Of a stretch of DNA of 64,000 bases, positions 16,979 to 26,860 are shown in pieces. Under the pieces are notes generated by a model, which worked only from the letters and a program-made list of their open reading frames with translations, was not told where the DNA came from and made no database searches. The position numbers were made by a program, and so were the translations under genes. Origin of the DNA: Coliplasma sp045538555 (GTDB lineage Bacteria; Bacillota; Clostridia; Oscillospirales; CAG-382); the NCBI GenBank assembly GCA_045538555.1, contig JAZSRP010000036.1, positions 15,633 through 79,632 of the forward strand, written 5' to 3'. How positions within the stretch are numbered: position 1 is the first letter of the stretch; each line of letters starts with the position of its first letter.

Positions 16979-19675
16979 ATGTTGATACTGCGAGATATCC
17001 ACAAATCATACGTTACCGGCGACACCACCACTCCGGCTCTGAAAGGGGTGGAAATTGCTTTTCGAAAAAGTGAGTTTGTGGCAATTCTGGGCCCGTCGGG
17101 CTGCGGAAAAACCACGCTCCTCAACGTGATCGGCGGGCTTGACAAATACGACTCGGGAGACCTTTTGGTAAACAACACTTCCACAAAGGATTTTTCCGAC
17201 AGTGATTGGGACTCGTACCGAAATCACTCCATCGGATTTGTTTTTCAGTCCTACAACCTCATTCCTCACCAGACCGTGCTGGCCAACGTGGAGCTTGCTC
17301 TCACTCTGTCGGGAGTCAGCAAGCAGGAACGCAAAAAACGTGCCATGCAAGCACTGGAAAAAGTGGGAATCGCCGATCAAGCAAAGAAAAAGCCAAACCA
17401 GCTTTCCGGCGGTCAAATGCAGAGAGTTGCCATTGCAAGAGCTCTGGTAAATGATCCCGATATCCTTTTGGCCGACGAGCCCACAGGCGCTCTTGATACC
17501 GCCACCAGCGTTCAGATCATGGAGATCCTCAAAGAGGTGGCAAAGGATCGGCTGGTCATAATGGTCACTCACAACCCTGAACTTGCCGAAGAATATTCCA
17601 GCAGAAAAATCACCCTGCTTGACGGAGTTGTCACCTCAGACAGCAACGAGTTTGTGCCGGAATCTATCGAGAAAAAGAAGCTGACAAAAAAAGAGAGAAA
17701 AAATAAAAAGACATCAATGTCGTTCTTCACCGCGCTTTCTCTGTCTCTCAACAATCTGATGACAAAAAAGGCCCGTACTCTGCTGACAAGTTTTGCAGGC
17801 AGTATCGGAATCATCGGTATTGCGCTTATACTTTCCCTTTCCAACGGATTTCAGCTTTATATCAACAAGGTTCAGGAGGATACCCTCTCCACCTATCCCA
17901 TCACTATCGAAAAAGAGACCGTGGACGTTCAGGAGCTCATGACCGAGATGATGGACAAAGCACCCGTCAGAGAAGAACACGGGCTTGACAAGGTTTATAC
18001 AAACCGTATTCTTACAAAGCTTCTCAAAACAATGCTGTCTCAGATGCAGCAAAATGACCTCAATGCTTTTATGCAATACATCGAGGATCATAAGCAGGAG
18101 CTGGAGGAATACACAACCGCCATCAAATATACCTACAACATCGACCTGAACATTTATGCCAAGGACACCTCCAACGGAAACGTACAGGTAAATCCCAGCA
18201 CACTGTTTCAGGATCTGTACGGGGTCGAAATGGGAGGCGGCGGCGCTTTTGGATCATATTCCACCAACATGATGCAAAACATGAATGTGTGGAGCGAAAT
18301 GATTGACAATCCAAAGCTGCTGGAATCACAGTACGACACCCTATACGGACGGTGGCCGCAGAGCTTTGACGAGGTGGTTTTGTTTGTCAACAGCAACAAC
18401 GAGATCAGCGACCTTGTTCTCTACGCTCTCGGTCTCAAGGACCAAAGCGAGCTGAACCAGATTATTTCCGATATTATGATGGGAAAAGAAGTCAACACTG
18501 AAATGATTTCTTATTCCTACGAGGAGCTGTGCCGGCTCAGATTTTCGTTGGTTCTCTCAGCAGATTATTTCCAGTACGATCCCGTATCCGATACATTTGT
18601 TGACAGATCAAACAACAAGCAATACGTCACAAACCTCATCAACAACGGCACAGAGCTGAAGGTGGTGGGAATCATGCGTCCCAACGAGGCGGCTGCCGCA
18701 ACCTCTTTTTCCGGAACCATCGGATACACCCACGCTCTCACCGAATACTATATAAACCAAACCGCAAAATCTGACATCGTCAAGCGACAGAGCTCTGTTG
18801 AGAAAGACGAAAAAGCATCTGCAAAGTATGGTTCCGAGCTGAGATACTGTGATGTTGACGTATTTTCGGGCATCCCCTTTGGATACGAGGGTCAGTCTGC
18901 AGAGATCACCATTGAGGACGTATATGCCTACATTTCATCTCTGCCGCAGGAACAGCAGCAGCAAATCCTGGCAAATCTGAACGGTATGTCCGAGGAGGAG
19001 ATCATCGAGCTGTTTGAATCACAGCTTGACGATTCCTCCGAAACCACAAAAGCCACACTTGAAACAAACCTCAAGCTCATGGGTGCCGCAAAGCTGGAAA
19101 ATCCTGCAACCATCAACTTTTTTGCAGTTGATTTTGAGTCAAAAGACAAGATTGCCGCTTTTATTGACAACTATAACAAAGAGATGGAAGCAGCAGGCAA
19201 CGAGGGCAAATCCATCAGTTACACCGATTATATCGGAATTATGATGTCCTCCATCAGTACCATTATTGACACCATTTCATACGTGCTGATCGCTTTTGTT
19301 GCAATTTCTTTGGTGGTATCCTCCATAATGATCGGAATAATCACATATATCTCCGTTTTGGAGCGCACCAAGGAGATCGGCATCCTCCGCTCTATCGGCG
19401 CGGCAAAAAAGGATATTTCACGTGTGTTTAATGCCGAAACCATCATTGTGGGATTTGCATCGGGTACCCTTGGCATCGGTGTCACCGTTCTGCTGAACAT
19501 CCCCATAAACATTCTTATTGAGCATCTTTCAGATATCAAAAACGTATCGGGATTGCCGTGGCAAGGCGGTCTGATACTGGTGGCAATAAGCATTTTCCTG
19601 ACTATGGTTGCAGGATTTATACCATCCCGCATTGCCGCAAAGAAAGACCCTGTGGTTGCTCTCAGAACCGAATAA
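16979..19675 (+). CDS. ABC transporter ATPase fused to an FtsX/MacB-type permease
   Basis: An 898-residue single-chain transporter. Residues 1-220 are an ABC ATPase of the LolD/MacB class: Walker A GPSGCGKTT, Q-loop FQSYNLIPHQT, signature LSGGQMQRVAIARAL and Walker B ILLADEPTGALD. A basic linker (LTKKERKNKK) leads to the first membrane helix near 265-290, a very large extracellular domain of about 480 residues, and a C-terminal FtsX domain with three more helices ending RIAAKKDPVVALRTE. MacB-type systems act as mechanotransmitters or export peptides and lipoproteins; the substrate here is unknown. No accessory gene is adjacent. Confidence 0.9.
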   Translation: MLILRDIHKSYVTGDTTTPALKGVEIAFRKSEFVAILGPSGCGKTTLLNVIGGLDKYDSGDLLVNNTSTKDFSDSDWDSYRNHSIGFVFQSYNLIPHQTVLANVELALTLSGVSKQERKKRAMQALEKVGIADQAKKKPNQLSGGQMQRVAIARALVNDPDILLADEPTGALDTATSVQIMEILKEVAKDRLVIMVTHNPELAEEYSSRKITLLDGVVTSDSNEFVPESIEKKKLTKKERKNKKTSMSFFTALSLSLNNLMTKKARTLLTSFAGSIGIIGIALILSLSNGFQLYINKVQEDTLSTYPITIEKETVDVQELMTEMMDKAPVREEHGLDKVYTNRILTKLLKTMLSQMQQNDLNAFMQYIEDHKQELEEYTTAIKYTYNIDLNIYAKDTSNGNVQVNPSTLFQDLYGVEMGGGGAFGSYSTNMMQNMNVWSEMIDNPKLLESQYDTLYGRWPQSFDEVVLFVNSNNEISDLVLYALGLKDQSELNQIISDIMMGKEVNTEMISYSYEELCRLRFSLVLSADYFQYDPVSDTFVDRSNNKQYVTNLINNGTELKVVGIMRPNEAAAATSFSGTIGYTHALTEYYINQTAKSDIVKRQSSVEKDEKASAKYGSELRYCDVDVFSGIPFGYEGQSAEITIEDVYAYISSLPQEQQQQILANLNGMSEEEIIELFESQLDDSSETTKATLETNLKLMGAAKLENPATINFFAVDFESKDKIAAFIDNYNKEMEAAGNEGKSISYTDYIGIMMSSISTIIDTISYVLIAFVAISLVVSSIMIGIITYISVLERTKEIGILRSIGAAKKDISRVFNAETIIVGFASGTLGIGVTVLLNIPINILIEHLSDIKNVSGLPWQGGLILVAISIFLTMVAGFIPSRIAAKKDPVVALRTE

Positions 19676-19688
19676 GAAACAGTTTTGG

Positions 19689-19727
19689 CAAGACCCGTTT
19701 TTTTGAAAAATCGGGTCTTGTTTTTTT
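19689..19727 (+). terminator. Terminator after the ABC-FtsX gene
   Basis: A perfect 9-bp stem CAAGACCCG / CGGGTCTTG followed by seven T residues. Confidence 0.9.
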
Positions 19728-19735
19728 CAAGAAGA

Positions 19736-19764
19736 TTGACACGGGATATTTTTTATGATATTTT
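19736..19764 (+). promoter_or_regulatory. Candidate promoter of the Na/Pi cotransporter gene
   Basis: A consensus TTGACA at 19736-19741 is followed 17 nt later by TATTTT. The transcript would have a leader of about 145 nt, which includes a TGCCTTTGC / GCAAGGCA hairpin just ahead of the gene. Confidence 0.5.
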
Positions 19765-19916
19765 ATTATTTGAGGGAGATTTGAAATCGACGTGAATTTC
19801 CGCGATTTTGGGCAAAAAAAGTCCCACAGCCGCAGCAGATTCTGCCGGCCGTAACACCTGCCTTTGCGTTTTTTGTTTTTTGCAAGGCAAGCGAATTACA
19901 GACTGGAGAAAACCCC

Positions 19917-21806
19917 ATGAAAAAATTTATTTTGTGCTTGGTGACAGCCATTCTGGCTGTCGGTGCTCTCACTCTTGGTGTTTGTGCCTCTGGAGCTGAT
20001 TCCGCAGCTGCCGTTTCAAAGAGTCCCATAGGGCCCGAGGAGATCATCATGCTCATCGGCGGGCTTGCATTTTTCCTTTACGGCATGACCATTATGTCCA
20101 GCGGGTTGGAAAAAATGGCGGGCGGAAAGCTGGAAGCCACCCTCAAAAAAATGACGTCAAACCCATTCAAGTGTCTTGCGCTCGGCGCCGGAATCACAAT
20201 CGCCATTCAGTCATCATCAGCAATGACGGTCATGCTGGTGGGTCTTGTAAACTCAGGCGTCATGACCCTCAACCAAACGGTCGGACTCATCATGGGTTCA
20301 AACGTGGGTACAACGCTCACTGCATGGCTTACGTCACTGGTCGGCATTGAGGGCAGTGCAGGTTTTAGCCCCCTGGATCTTTTGAAGCCGTCAAACTTCT
20401 CACTGATATTTGCACTTCTGGGTGTTTTGTTTGTAATGGGCAAAAACAAGAAGCGGAGAGATATCGGATTTATTATTGTGGGATTTGCCGTACTTATGTG
20501 CGGAATGGGGTTTATGGGAGATTCCATGAGTGGACTGAAGGAGAGCCCTCAGTTCCGTGACCTTCTCACCGTTTTTGACAATCCCCTCTTTGGCGTTCTC
20601 ATTGGTGCTCTTGTTACCGGCATTATACAAAGCTCTGCCGCATCGGTTGCTATTCTGCAGTCCCTGTGCGTCACCGCAGCGGTGTTTGAGGTGTCAGGCG
20701 GACTTACGTTTGGAATGGCTCTGCCTATCATAATGGGTCAAAATATCGGCACCTGCGTGACTGCTCTTATCTCGAGCTTTGGTGTCAACAGAAACGCAAA
20801 GCGTGTGGCCGTGGTGCACATGTCTTTCAATATCATAGGCACTGTTCTTTGCCTTGTCGTATTTTATTTCCTGCATTGGATATTTGATTTTTCATTTTTC
20901 CTGGACTCACGCATCGATGCATTTGGCATTGCGGTATGCCATATGCTGTTCAACATTATTACCACTGCTGCCCTGCTTCCTTTTTCAAAAGCCCTTGTCA
21001 AACTTGCGTACAAAGTCATCAAAGAAAAAGACGGGGACAACAGCGGCATTCTGCTGGACGAGCGTCTCCTCGCCACCCCTGCGGTTGCTGTGGCACACTG
21101 CAGCAACGTGACTGTTGATATGAGCAAGACGGCAAAAAAGATCATGCTCCAATCCATCGATCTTCTTGATTCTTATGACGAAAAGCTGGCACGAAAGATC
21201 GAGGAAGAAGAGGGTGTGATCGACAGGTACGAGGACGAGCTGGGAACCTATCTTGTCAAGCTGTCCACAAACGACATCACTGTCAAGGACTCCCAGAGCG
21301 TATCCACAATGCTTCACTCCATCGGAAACTTTGAGCGTATCGGCGACCACGCCGTAGAGATACTCAAAACCGCAAGAGAACTGAACGAAAAGAACATATC
21401 TTTTTCAGAGGAAGCAAAGCGTGAGATCAAGGTGGTTGAAAGTGCCATCAGGGAGATTTTGGAGCTCACATTTACTTCATTTGAAAACAACGACATTGAG
21501 CTGGCACGCAAAGTGGAACCCCTTGAGCAGGTCATTGACCGTCTAACCACCGAGCTGAGAGCAAATCATATTGCACGTCTCAGAGCCGGCGCCTGCACCA
21601 TCGAGCTGGGATTCATTTTGTCCGATCTTATCACCGGTTTTGAGCGTGTATCCGACCACTGCTCCAACATTGCAGTTGCGCTGATCGAGGTTGCCGAGGG
21701 TTCATTTGACACCCACAAGTATCTGGCAAGCATCAAGAGCGGACAGGACGAGCAGTTCAAGCGTGATTTTGCCGAATTCAACTCAAAATACGTTTTTAAA
21801 GCATAA
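19917..21806 (+). CDS. Na+/phosphate cotransporter, NptA/PNaS family, with PhoU-like domain
   Basis: A membrane phosphate transporter of 629 residues. A hydrophobic N-terminal segment precedes two inverted Na/Pi repeats, each with the family glutamine-serine motif (QSSSA at 98-102 and QSSAAS at 238-243) and a partner loop (GSNVGTTLTAWL and GQNIGTCVTALIS). Residues of about 390-610 form a helical PhoU-like domain that probably regulates activity. GGAG lies 9 nt before the ATG. It has its own promoter and terminator, so it is monocistronic. Confidence 0.92.
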   Translation: MKKFILCLVTAILAVGALTLGVCASGADSAAAVSKSPIGPEEIIMLIGGLAFFLYGMTIMSSGLEKMAGGKLEATLKKMTSNPFKCLALGAGITIAIQSSSAMTVMLVGLVNSGVMTLNQTVGLIMGSNVGTTLTAWLTSLVGIEGSAGFSPLDLLKPSNFSLIFALLGVLFVMGKNKKRRDIGFIIVGFAVLMCGMGFMGDSMSGLKESPQFRDLLTVFDNPLFGVLIGALVTGIIQSSAASVAILQSLCVTAAVFEVSGGLTFGMALPIIMGQNIGTCVTALISSFGVNRNAKRVAVVHMSFNIIGTVLCLVVFYFLHWIFDFSFFLDSRIDAFGIAVCHMLFNIITTAALLPFSKALVKLAYKVIKEKDGDNSGILLDERLLATPAVAVAHCSNVTVDMSKTAKKIMLQSIDLLDSYDEKLARKIEEEEGVIDRYEDELGTYLVKLSTNDITVKDSQSVSTMLHSIGNFERIGDHAVEILKTARELNEKNISFSEEAKREIKVVESAIREILELTFTSFENNDIELARKVEPLEQVIDRLTTELRANHIARLRAGACTIELGFILSDLITGFERVSDHCSNIAVALIEVAEGSFDTHKYLASIKSGQDEQFKRDFAEFNSKYVFKA

Positions 21807-21820
21807 AATACGATCTTCAA

Positions 21821-21849
21821 AAACAGCGTCAGCAAACGACGCTGTTTTT
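21821..21849 (+). terminator. Terminator after the Na/Pi cotransporter gene
   Basis: A 10-bp perfect stem AAACAGCGTC / GACGCTGTTT with a 7-nt loop and a T tract. Confidence 0.92.
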
Positions 21850-22131
21850 CATTGTTTGAAACGGTGATGGATTTGCTTGCTGTTTGTTTTTTATAACTCA
21901 AGACGTTTTGTTACAACATATTGTGTTTTTCTCCCTCAAAAAGCAAACATATTGTATCAACGTGCAGACCGTTGGATTATTGCACAAATGTGCATCTGTT
22001 ATGTAAAGCGAATATTGTCAAAAATATCACTTGTAATAAGTCGTATTTTGGAGTAAAATTATAATGCTTTAATATTTAATGGAATTTTTGTATTTTTTAC
22101 ACAAAAACGCAGAGTGGCGAGGTATTACGGC
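21850..22131 (+). other. AT-rich region upstream of xpt with repeats
   Basis: No gene. Two direct copies of ACATATTGT (21916-21924 and 21947-21955) start 31 nt apart, close to three helical turns. A TGCAC/GTGCA palindrome with a 4-nt loop lies at 21981-21994. A TATAAT box at 22060-22065 has no convincing -35 partner. I looked for the purine riboswitch that often precedes xpt and did not find its conserved loop sequences. Confidence 0.45.
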
Positions 22132-22704
22132 ATGAAGCTTCTTGAGGACAGAATTAAAAAAGACGGCATCGTTTTGAAGGGTAACATTCTCAAGGTTGAC
22201 TCGTTTCTCAACCACCAGATAGACGTTGATCTGATGTGCCGGCTGGGAAAAGAATTTTATCGCCTTTTTTCTGACTGCGGAGTCACAAAGATTCTTACCA
22301 TTGAAGCATCGGGCATCGGCATCGCCTGCCTCACCGCCCAGTATTTTGGGTGCAAGGTAGTGTTTGCAAAAAAATCGCGCACCCTCAACCTCAGTCCCGA
22401 CGTTTATTGCTCTGAGGTCAGATCTTTTACCCACAACGTCACCAACAATGTACTGGTATCCAAAAAGTTTCTTTCTTCTGAGGACAAGGTTCTCATTATC
22501 GATGACTTTTTGGCAAACGGATGTGCACTCAACGGGCTTATCGACATCGTTCAGCAAGCAGGTGCGCAGGTTGCGGGTGTGGGAATCGTCATCGAAAAGG
22601 CATTTCAGCCGGGCGGCGACATGATACGCAGACGCGGCATCAGGGTGGAATCCCTTGCACGTGTCAAAAGCATGTCGGATGACTCGCTGGAGTTTTACGA
22701 TTGA
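22132..22704 (+). CDS. xpt: Xanthine phosphoribosyltransferase
   Basis: Purine salvage enzyme making XMP from xanthine and PRPP in the cytoplasm. The 190-residue protein closely follows the Xpt pattern: LKVDSFLNHQID near residue 20, EASGIGIA, and the PRPP-binding loop VLIIDDFLANGCA. The ATG at 22132 follows GAGGT by 8 nt; an in-frame GTG six codons upstream is less well placed. The next genes encode a nucleoside importer, so uptake and salvage are linked. Confidence 0.93.
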   Translation: MKLLEDRIKKDGIVLKGNILKVDSFLNHQIDVDLMCRLGKEFYRLFSDCGVTKILTIEASGIGIACLTAQYFGCKVVFAKKSRTLNLSPDVYCSEVRSFTHNVTNNVLVSKKFLSSEDKVLIIDDFLANGCALNGLIDIVQQAGAQVAGVGIVIEKAFQPGGDMIRRRGIRVESLARVKSMSDDSLEFYD

Positions 22705-22769
22705 TGTTTTTTTGATAAAATTGCGGAGCACCGCTGTTTTATAAAATTTTTTTACGGAGGACATTTGAA

Positions 22770-24023
22770 ATGTCAAAAAAGATTTTTGCTCTTCTTCTGG
22801 CTGCTCTTATGGTCGTTTCTGTCTTTGCTTTTTCCGGCTGTAACGACACCACCGACACCAACAGCACCGGAAGCAGCACTTCCACCGCTACCTCCGAGGG
22901 CGGAGACACCGATGATTTCAAGATCGGCTTTATCTTCCTTCACGACGAGAACTCCACCTACGACAAGAACTTTATGGACGCTGCACGCGAGGCACAGTCC
23001 GCTCTTGGTCTGAGAGATGACCAGGTCATCTTCAAGGTTGGCATCCCCGAGTCCAGCGCTTGCTATGACAGCGCTTGCGAGCTCGTTGACGCAGGCTGCG
23101 ACGTTATCTTTGCAGACAGCTTTGGTCACGAGGCATTTATGGCTCAGGCAGCCGCTGAGTATCCTGAGGTTCAGTTCTGCCACGCTACCGGTACTTCCGC
23201 ACACGTGAAGCAACTCCCCAACTTCCACAACGCTTTTGCTTCTATCTATGAGGGCAGATACGTTGCAGGTATCGCAGCAGGCATGAAGCTCAACGAGATG
23301 ATCGCCGCAGGTACCATCACCGCTGAGCAGGCAGTTATCGGTTATGTCGGCGCATTCAACTACGCTGAGGTTGTTTCCGGTATGACTTCCTTCTTCCTTG
23401 GCGCTCGCTCCGTTTGTGAGTCCGTTACCATGAAGGTAAAATACACCAACTCTTGGTTTGACATCGCTCTCGAGAGAGAGGCAGCTCTTGCTCTCATGGA
23501 TGACGGTTGCGTTCTTATCAGCCAGCACGCTGACTCCGAGGGCGCTCCCAAGGCATGCGAGGAGAGAAAGGTTCCCAACGTTGCATACAACGTAAACACC
23601 ATCTCCATGGGTCCCAACACCGCTATCGTTTCTTCCAAGATCAACTGGACTCCTTACTTCAAGCTGATCATTGAGAAGACCATGGCAGGCAAAGGCAATG
23701 AGATCCCCTACGACTGGTGCGGCGGCTTCAACGAAGGTTCTGTAGAGCTCACCGAGCTCAACACCACCGTTGCTGCTGAGGGCACACAGGAAGCTATGGA
23801 TGCTGCAATCGCTGCATTCAAGGCAGGCACTCTCAAGGTGTTTGATACCTCCAAGTTTACTGTAAACGGCGAAGTTCTCACAGAGTACCTCGCAGACGTT
23901 GACGGTGACTTCACCGGCGAGACCAACGTTATTCATGACGGTTTCTTTGATGAGTCCGCTCAGAATCAACGTTCTGCTCCCTACTTTGATATCATGTATA
24001 TCGACGGTATCACCGAGAAATAA
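22770..24023 (+). CDS. nupN: BMP-family substrate-binding lipoprotein (nucleoside uptake)
   Basis: An extracytoplasmic binding protein of the BmpA/PnrA family, which bind nucleosides. A signal peptide ends in a lipobox FSGC with the lipidated cysteine at 24, followed by a low-complexity Ser/Thr/Gly/Asp linker. The mature part shows the family layout (DDFKIGFIFLHDENSTYDKN, VDAGCDVIFADSFGHE, YEGRYVAGIAAGMK). It is 417 residues, a little long. Codon use is strongly biased and regular compared with neighbours, suggesting high expression. The ATPase and two permeases follow after a terminator-like hairpin. Confidence 0.92.
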   Translation: MSKKIFALLLAALMVVSVFAFSGCNDTTDTNSTGSSTSTATSEGGDTDDFKIGFIFLHDENSTYDKNFMDAAREAQSALGLRDDQVIFKVGIPESSACYDSACELVDAGCDVIFADSFGHEAFMAQAAAEYPEVQFCHATGTSAHVKQLPNFHNAFASIYEGRYVAGIAAGMKLNEMIAAGTITAEQAVIGYVGAFNYAEVVSGMTSFFLGARSVCESVTMKVKYTNSWFDIALEREAALALMDDGCVLISQHADSEGAPKACEERKVPNVAYNVNTISMGPNTAIVSSKINWTPYFKLIIEKTMAGKGNEIPYDWCGGFNEGSVELTELNTTVAAEGTQEAMDAAIAAFKAGTLKVFDTSKFTVNGEVLTEYLADVDGDFTGETNVIHDGFFDESAQNQRSAPYFDIMYIDGITEK

Positions 24024-24040
24024 AATCGTTTTTTCCGAAA

Positions 24041-24079
24041 GGGGATGCCGCTTTTTGCGGCATCCCCACGGGTTTTTTT
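24041..24079 (+). terminator. Intra-operon hairpin/terminator between binding protein and ATPase
   Basis: A perfect 11-bp stem GGGGATGCCGC / GCGGCATCCCC with a T5 loop, then ACGGG and seven T residues. Outer CCG/CGG bases can extend the stem. It lies inside the importer operon, so it probably lets some transcripts stop, or protects the 3' end of the binding-protein mRNA. Confidence 0.85.
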
Positions 24080-24195
24080 GAAAGCAAACGCATTTTGTTG
24101 CATTTTTTATGCCTGACTGCGTTTGTTTTTAAATCAAATCTTTTGCGATGCAAAAACGATGTGTTTCATCCAAAAAGAAAGGCAGTATTCATTTT

Positions 24196-25731
24196 ATGAG
24201 CAATGTCGCCATCGAACTCAAAAACATCACAAAGCGGTTTGGAAGCGTTGTGGCAAACAAGGACGTAAACCTCAAGGTTTTTAAAGGTGAGATCCTCTCC
24301 TTGCTTGGCGAGAACGGAAGCGGAAAGACCACTCTGATGAACATGATCTCGGGTATTTATTTTCCGGATGATGGTCATATTTTCATCAACGGAAGCGAGG
24401 TCATTATCCGCTCACCAAAGGATTCCTTTGCCTATGGAATCGGTATGATTCACCAGCATTTCAAGCTTGTCAACGTTTTTTCTGCTACAGAAAATATCGT
24501 GCTGGGTCTCAACGAGGGTGATGGCTTTGATTTGGCCCGCGCACAGGAAAAAGTGGGACACATCGCTGAGAAATACGGTTTTGAGATCGATCCAAAAAAG
24601 AAGATCTATGAAATGTCCGTATCCGAAAAGCAAACCGTTGAGATCATAAAAGTGCTCTATCGCGGCGCTGATATTCTCATTCTTGACGAGCCCACGGCTG
24701 TGCTTACTCCCCAGGAGACCGAAAAGCTTTTTGCCGTACTCAGAAAAATGCGTGACGACGGAAAGGCCATCATTATCATCACTCACAAGCTCCATGAGGT
24801 TTTGGGGCTCTCTGACCGCGTGGCGGTTTTGAGAAAAGGCGAGTATATCGGCACCGTCAACACTGCCGAGACCACAGAATCTCAGCTCACAGAGATGATG
24901 GTGGGCAAAAAGGTGTCCCTCAACATCCACAGAGGCGAGCCCGTGGATCCTGTGGATCGATTGGAGATAAAAAATATTGACTGTATCAGCCGTGAGGGCG
25001 TAAAGCTCCTTGACAACGTTTCTTTTACCGCACGGTCGGGTGAGATCCTTGGTATTGCAGGCATTGCCGGCTCCGGTCAACGCGAGCTTTTGGAGGCAAT
25101 TGCAGGACTGCAACACATCGACAGCGGCGAGATACTTTATAACAACCCCAAGAACGATTCTACGGAGAATCTTCGTGACAAGACACCGCTGCAGATCAGG
25201 GATCTGGGGGTTCGGCTTTCATTTGTTCCCGAGGATAGACTGGGAATGGGACTTGTGGGCAACATGGATATTATTGACAACATGATGCTCCGCAGCTACC
25301 GCAAGAAGAAAGGATTTTTCCTTCACAGAAAAGATCCCAGAAACCTCGCAGAGGATATCATCACCCAGCTGGAGGTTGTCACCCCCAGTGCAACCACTGC
25401 AGTACGCAAGCTCTCCGGCGGAAACGTTCAAAAGGTTCTTGTAGGCCGAGAGATCGCCGCTGCACCCACTGTGCTGATGGCTGCATATCCCGTAAGAGGT
25501 CTTGATATCAACTCCTCCTACACCATCTACAATCTGCTGAACAAGCAAAAGGAGGAGGGAGTTGCAGTTATATTTGTTGGTGAGGATCTTGACGTTTTGC
25601 TGGAGCTGTGTGACCGAATATTGGTTATCGGATCAGGCAAAGTCACGGGAATTGTGGACGGAAGATCTGCTACAAAAGAGGAAATCGGTCTGCTGATGAC
25701 AAAAACAGAGGGAGGTGCCGCAAATGAATAA
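24196..25731 (+). CDS. nupO: Nucleoside ABC importer ATPase (double ABC cassette)
   Basis: A 511-residue protein with two ABC modules in tandem, the arrangement of NupO/YufO and sugar importers. The first has Walker A GENGSGKTT (39-47) and a recognisable ILILDEPTAVLTPQE Walker B. The second is degenerate in its P-loop (GIAGSGQRE) and Walker B (MAAYPVRGLD, where PTRGLD is usual), as expected for this subfamily. The ATG at 24196 begins MSNVAIELKNITKRFG; a 16-residue upstream extension is not family-like. The stop overlaps the first permease by 8 nt. Confidence 0.93.
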   Translation: MSNVAIELKNITKRFGSVVANKDVNLKVFKGEILSLLGENGSGKTTLMNMISGIYFPDDGHIFINGSEVIIRSPKDSFAYGIGMIHQHFKLVNVFSATENIVLGLNEGDGFDLARAQEKVGHIAEKYGFEIDPKKKIYEMSVSEKQTVEIIKVLYRGADILILDEPTAVLTPQETEKLFAVLRKMRDDGKAIIIITHKLHEVLGLSDRVAVLRKGEYIGTVNTAETTESQLTEMMVGKKVSLNIHRGEPVDPVDRLEIKNIDCISREGVKLLDNVSFTARSGEILGIAGIAGSGQRELLEAIAGLQHIDSGEILYNNPKNDSTENLRDKTPLQIRDLGVRLSFVPEDRLGMGLVGNMDIIDNMMLRSYRKKKGFFLHRKDPRNLAEDIITQLEVVTPSATTAVRKLSGGNVQKVLVGREIAAAPTVLMAAYPVRGLDINSSYTIYNLLNKQKEEGVAVIFVGEDLDVLLELCDRILVIGSGKVTGIVDGRSATKEEIGLLMTKTEGGAANE

Positions 25732-26860
25732 TCAGCCCGCTGAAAAAAAGCATTCACACAGCGAACCTCTGCTTCACATCACAAAAAGGGATGAAATGGT
25801 TTGGTGGAAATCATGGACGGTGCGTATCGTTGCCGTTATTGCGGCTCTGATCGTCGGATCTGTTTTTATTGTTTTGCTCACCGACATCAACCCCATGAAG
25901 ATCTACTCCGCAATGATCGAGGGTAACTTTGGAACCCCAAGAAAAAGATGGATACTGATCAAGGAGGCGGCAATGCTTTTGGGAATTTCCCTTGCCGTCA
26001 CTCCCGCATTTAAAATGCGTTTTTGGAACACCGGCGCCGAGGGTCAGGTTCTCATCGGGGGCCTGGCAAGTGTTACATGCATGTTTTATCTCGGTGACTC
26101 GCTTTCTCCGGTTGCTCTGCTGGCAGTGATGCTGGTTTCCAGCATTGTTGCCGGTGCCGTATGGGCAGGACTTCCCGGTCTTTTTAAAGCAAAATACAAC
26201 ACAAACGAGACACTGTTTACCCTTATGATGAACTACGTTGCCATTCAGCTTGTGGCGTTTTGCATTATGAAATGGGTCCCCAACGGCTCCATGGTTCTTA
26301 CTCCGCTCAACAGCACAACAAGAGCCGGCTGGCTTCCCAAGGTATTTAACCAGCAGTATTTTCTCAACATCGCCATTGTACTGGTCATCACTGTCATCGT
26401 GTTTATCTACCTGAAATACAGCAAACAGGGATATGAGATTTCCGTTGTAGGCGAAAGCGAAAACACTGCGCGCTACGTCGGCATCAACGTCAACAAGGTT
26501 ATCATCCGCACGGTCATCATATCCGGCGCACTCTGCGGCATTATGGGATGGCTGTACGTGGCAGGACTTGACCACACCATTGACACGGACATGGTGGGCG
26601 GCAACGGTTTTACGGCGATCATGGTATCCTGGCTGGCAAAATTCAACCCCGTATTTATGATCATCGCTTCCCTGCTCATCTGCTTTTTGCAGATTGGATC
26701 GGGTGCTTTGGCAGGTGATCCTCTGCTGAAATTAGACCCCAGCTTGGGCGACATTCTCACGGGTATCATCATTCTGTTTATTATCGGCAGTGAATTTTTT
26801 GTCAGATACAAAATCAATTTTAGAAAAAGAAACAAAGTGGAGGTAAAAGCAGATGCTTGA
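25724..26860 (+). CDS. nupP: Nucleoside ABC importer permease 1
   Basis: A 378-residue membrane protein of the BPD_transp_2 family, about nine to ten membrane segments, with the family pattern NTGAEGQVLIGGLA and a C-terminal ATAI-like MVSWLAKFNP region. GGAGGTG precedes the ATG at 25724, which overlaps the ATPase stop as ATGAATAA. It forms the transmembrane pore together with the next gene product. Confidence 0.93.
   Translation: MNNQPAEKKHSHSEPLLHITKRDEMVWWKSWTVRIVAVIAALIVGSVFIVLLTDINPMKIYSAMIEGNFGTPRKRWILIKEAAMLLGISLAVTPAFKMRFWNTGAEGQVLIGGLASVTCMFYLGDSLSPVALLAVMLVSSIVAGAVWAGLPGLFKAKYNTNETLFTLMMNYVAIQLVAFCIMKWVPNGSMVLTPLNSTTRAGWLPKVFNQQYFLNIAIVLVITVIVFIYLKYSKQGYEISVVGESENTARYVGINVNKVIIRTVIISGALCGIMGWLYVAGLDHTIDTDMVGGNGFTAIMVSWLAKFNPVFMIIASLLICFLQIGSGALAGDPLLKLDPSLGDILTGIIILFIIGSEFFVRYKINFRKRNKVEVKADA

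Noticed and set aside
21850..22131. Purine riboswitch upstream of xpt
   Set aside because: The conserved loop and junction sequences of the purine aptamer could not be found on the plus strand.
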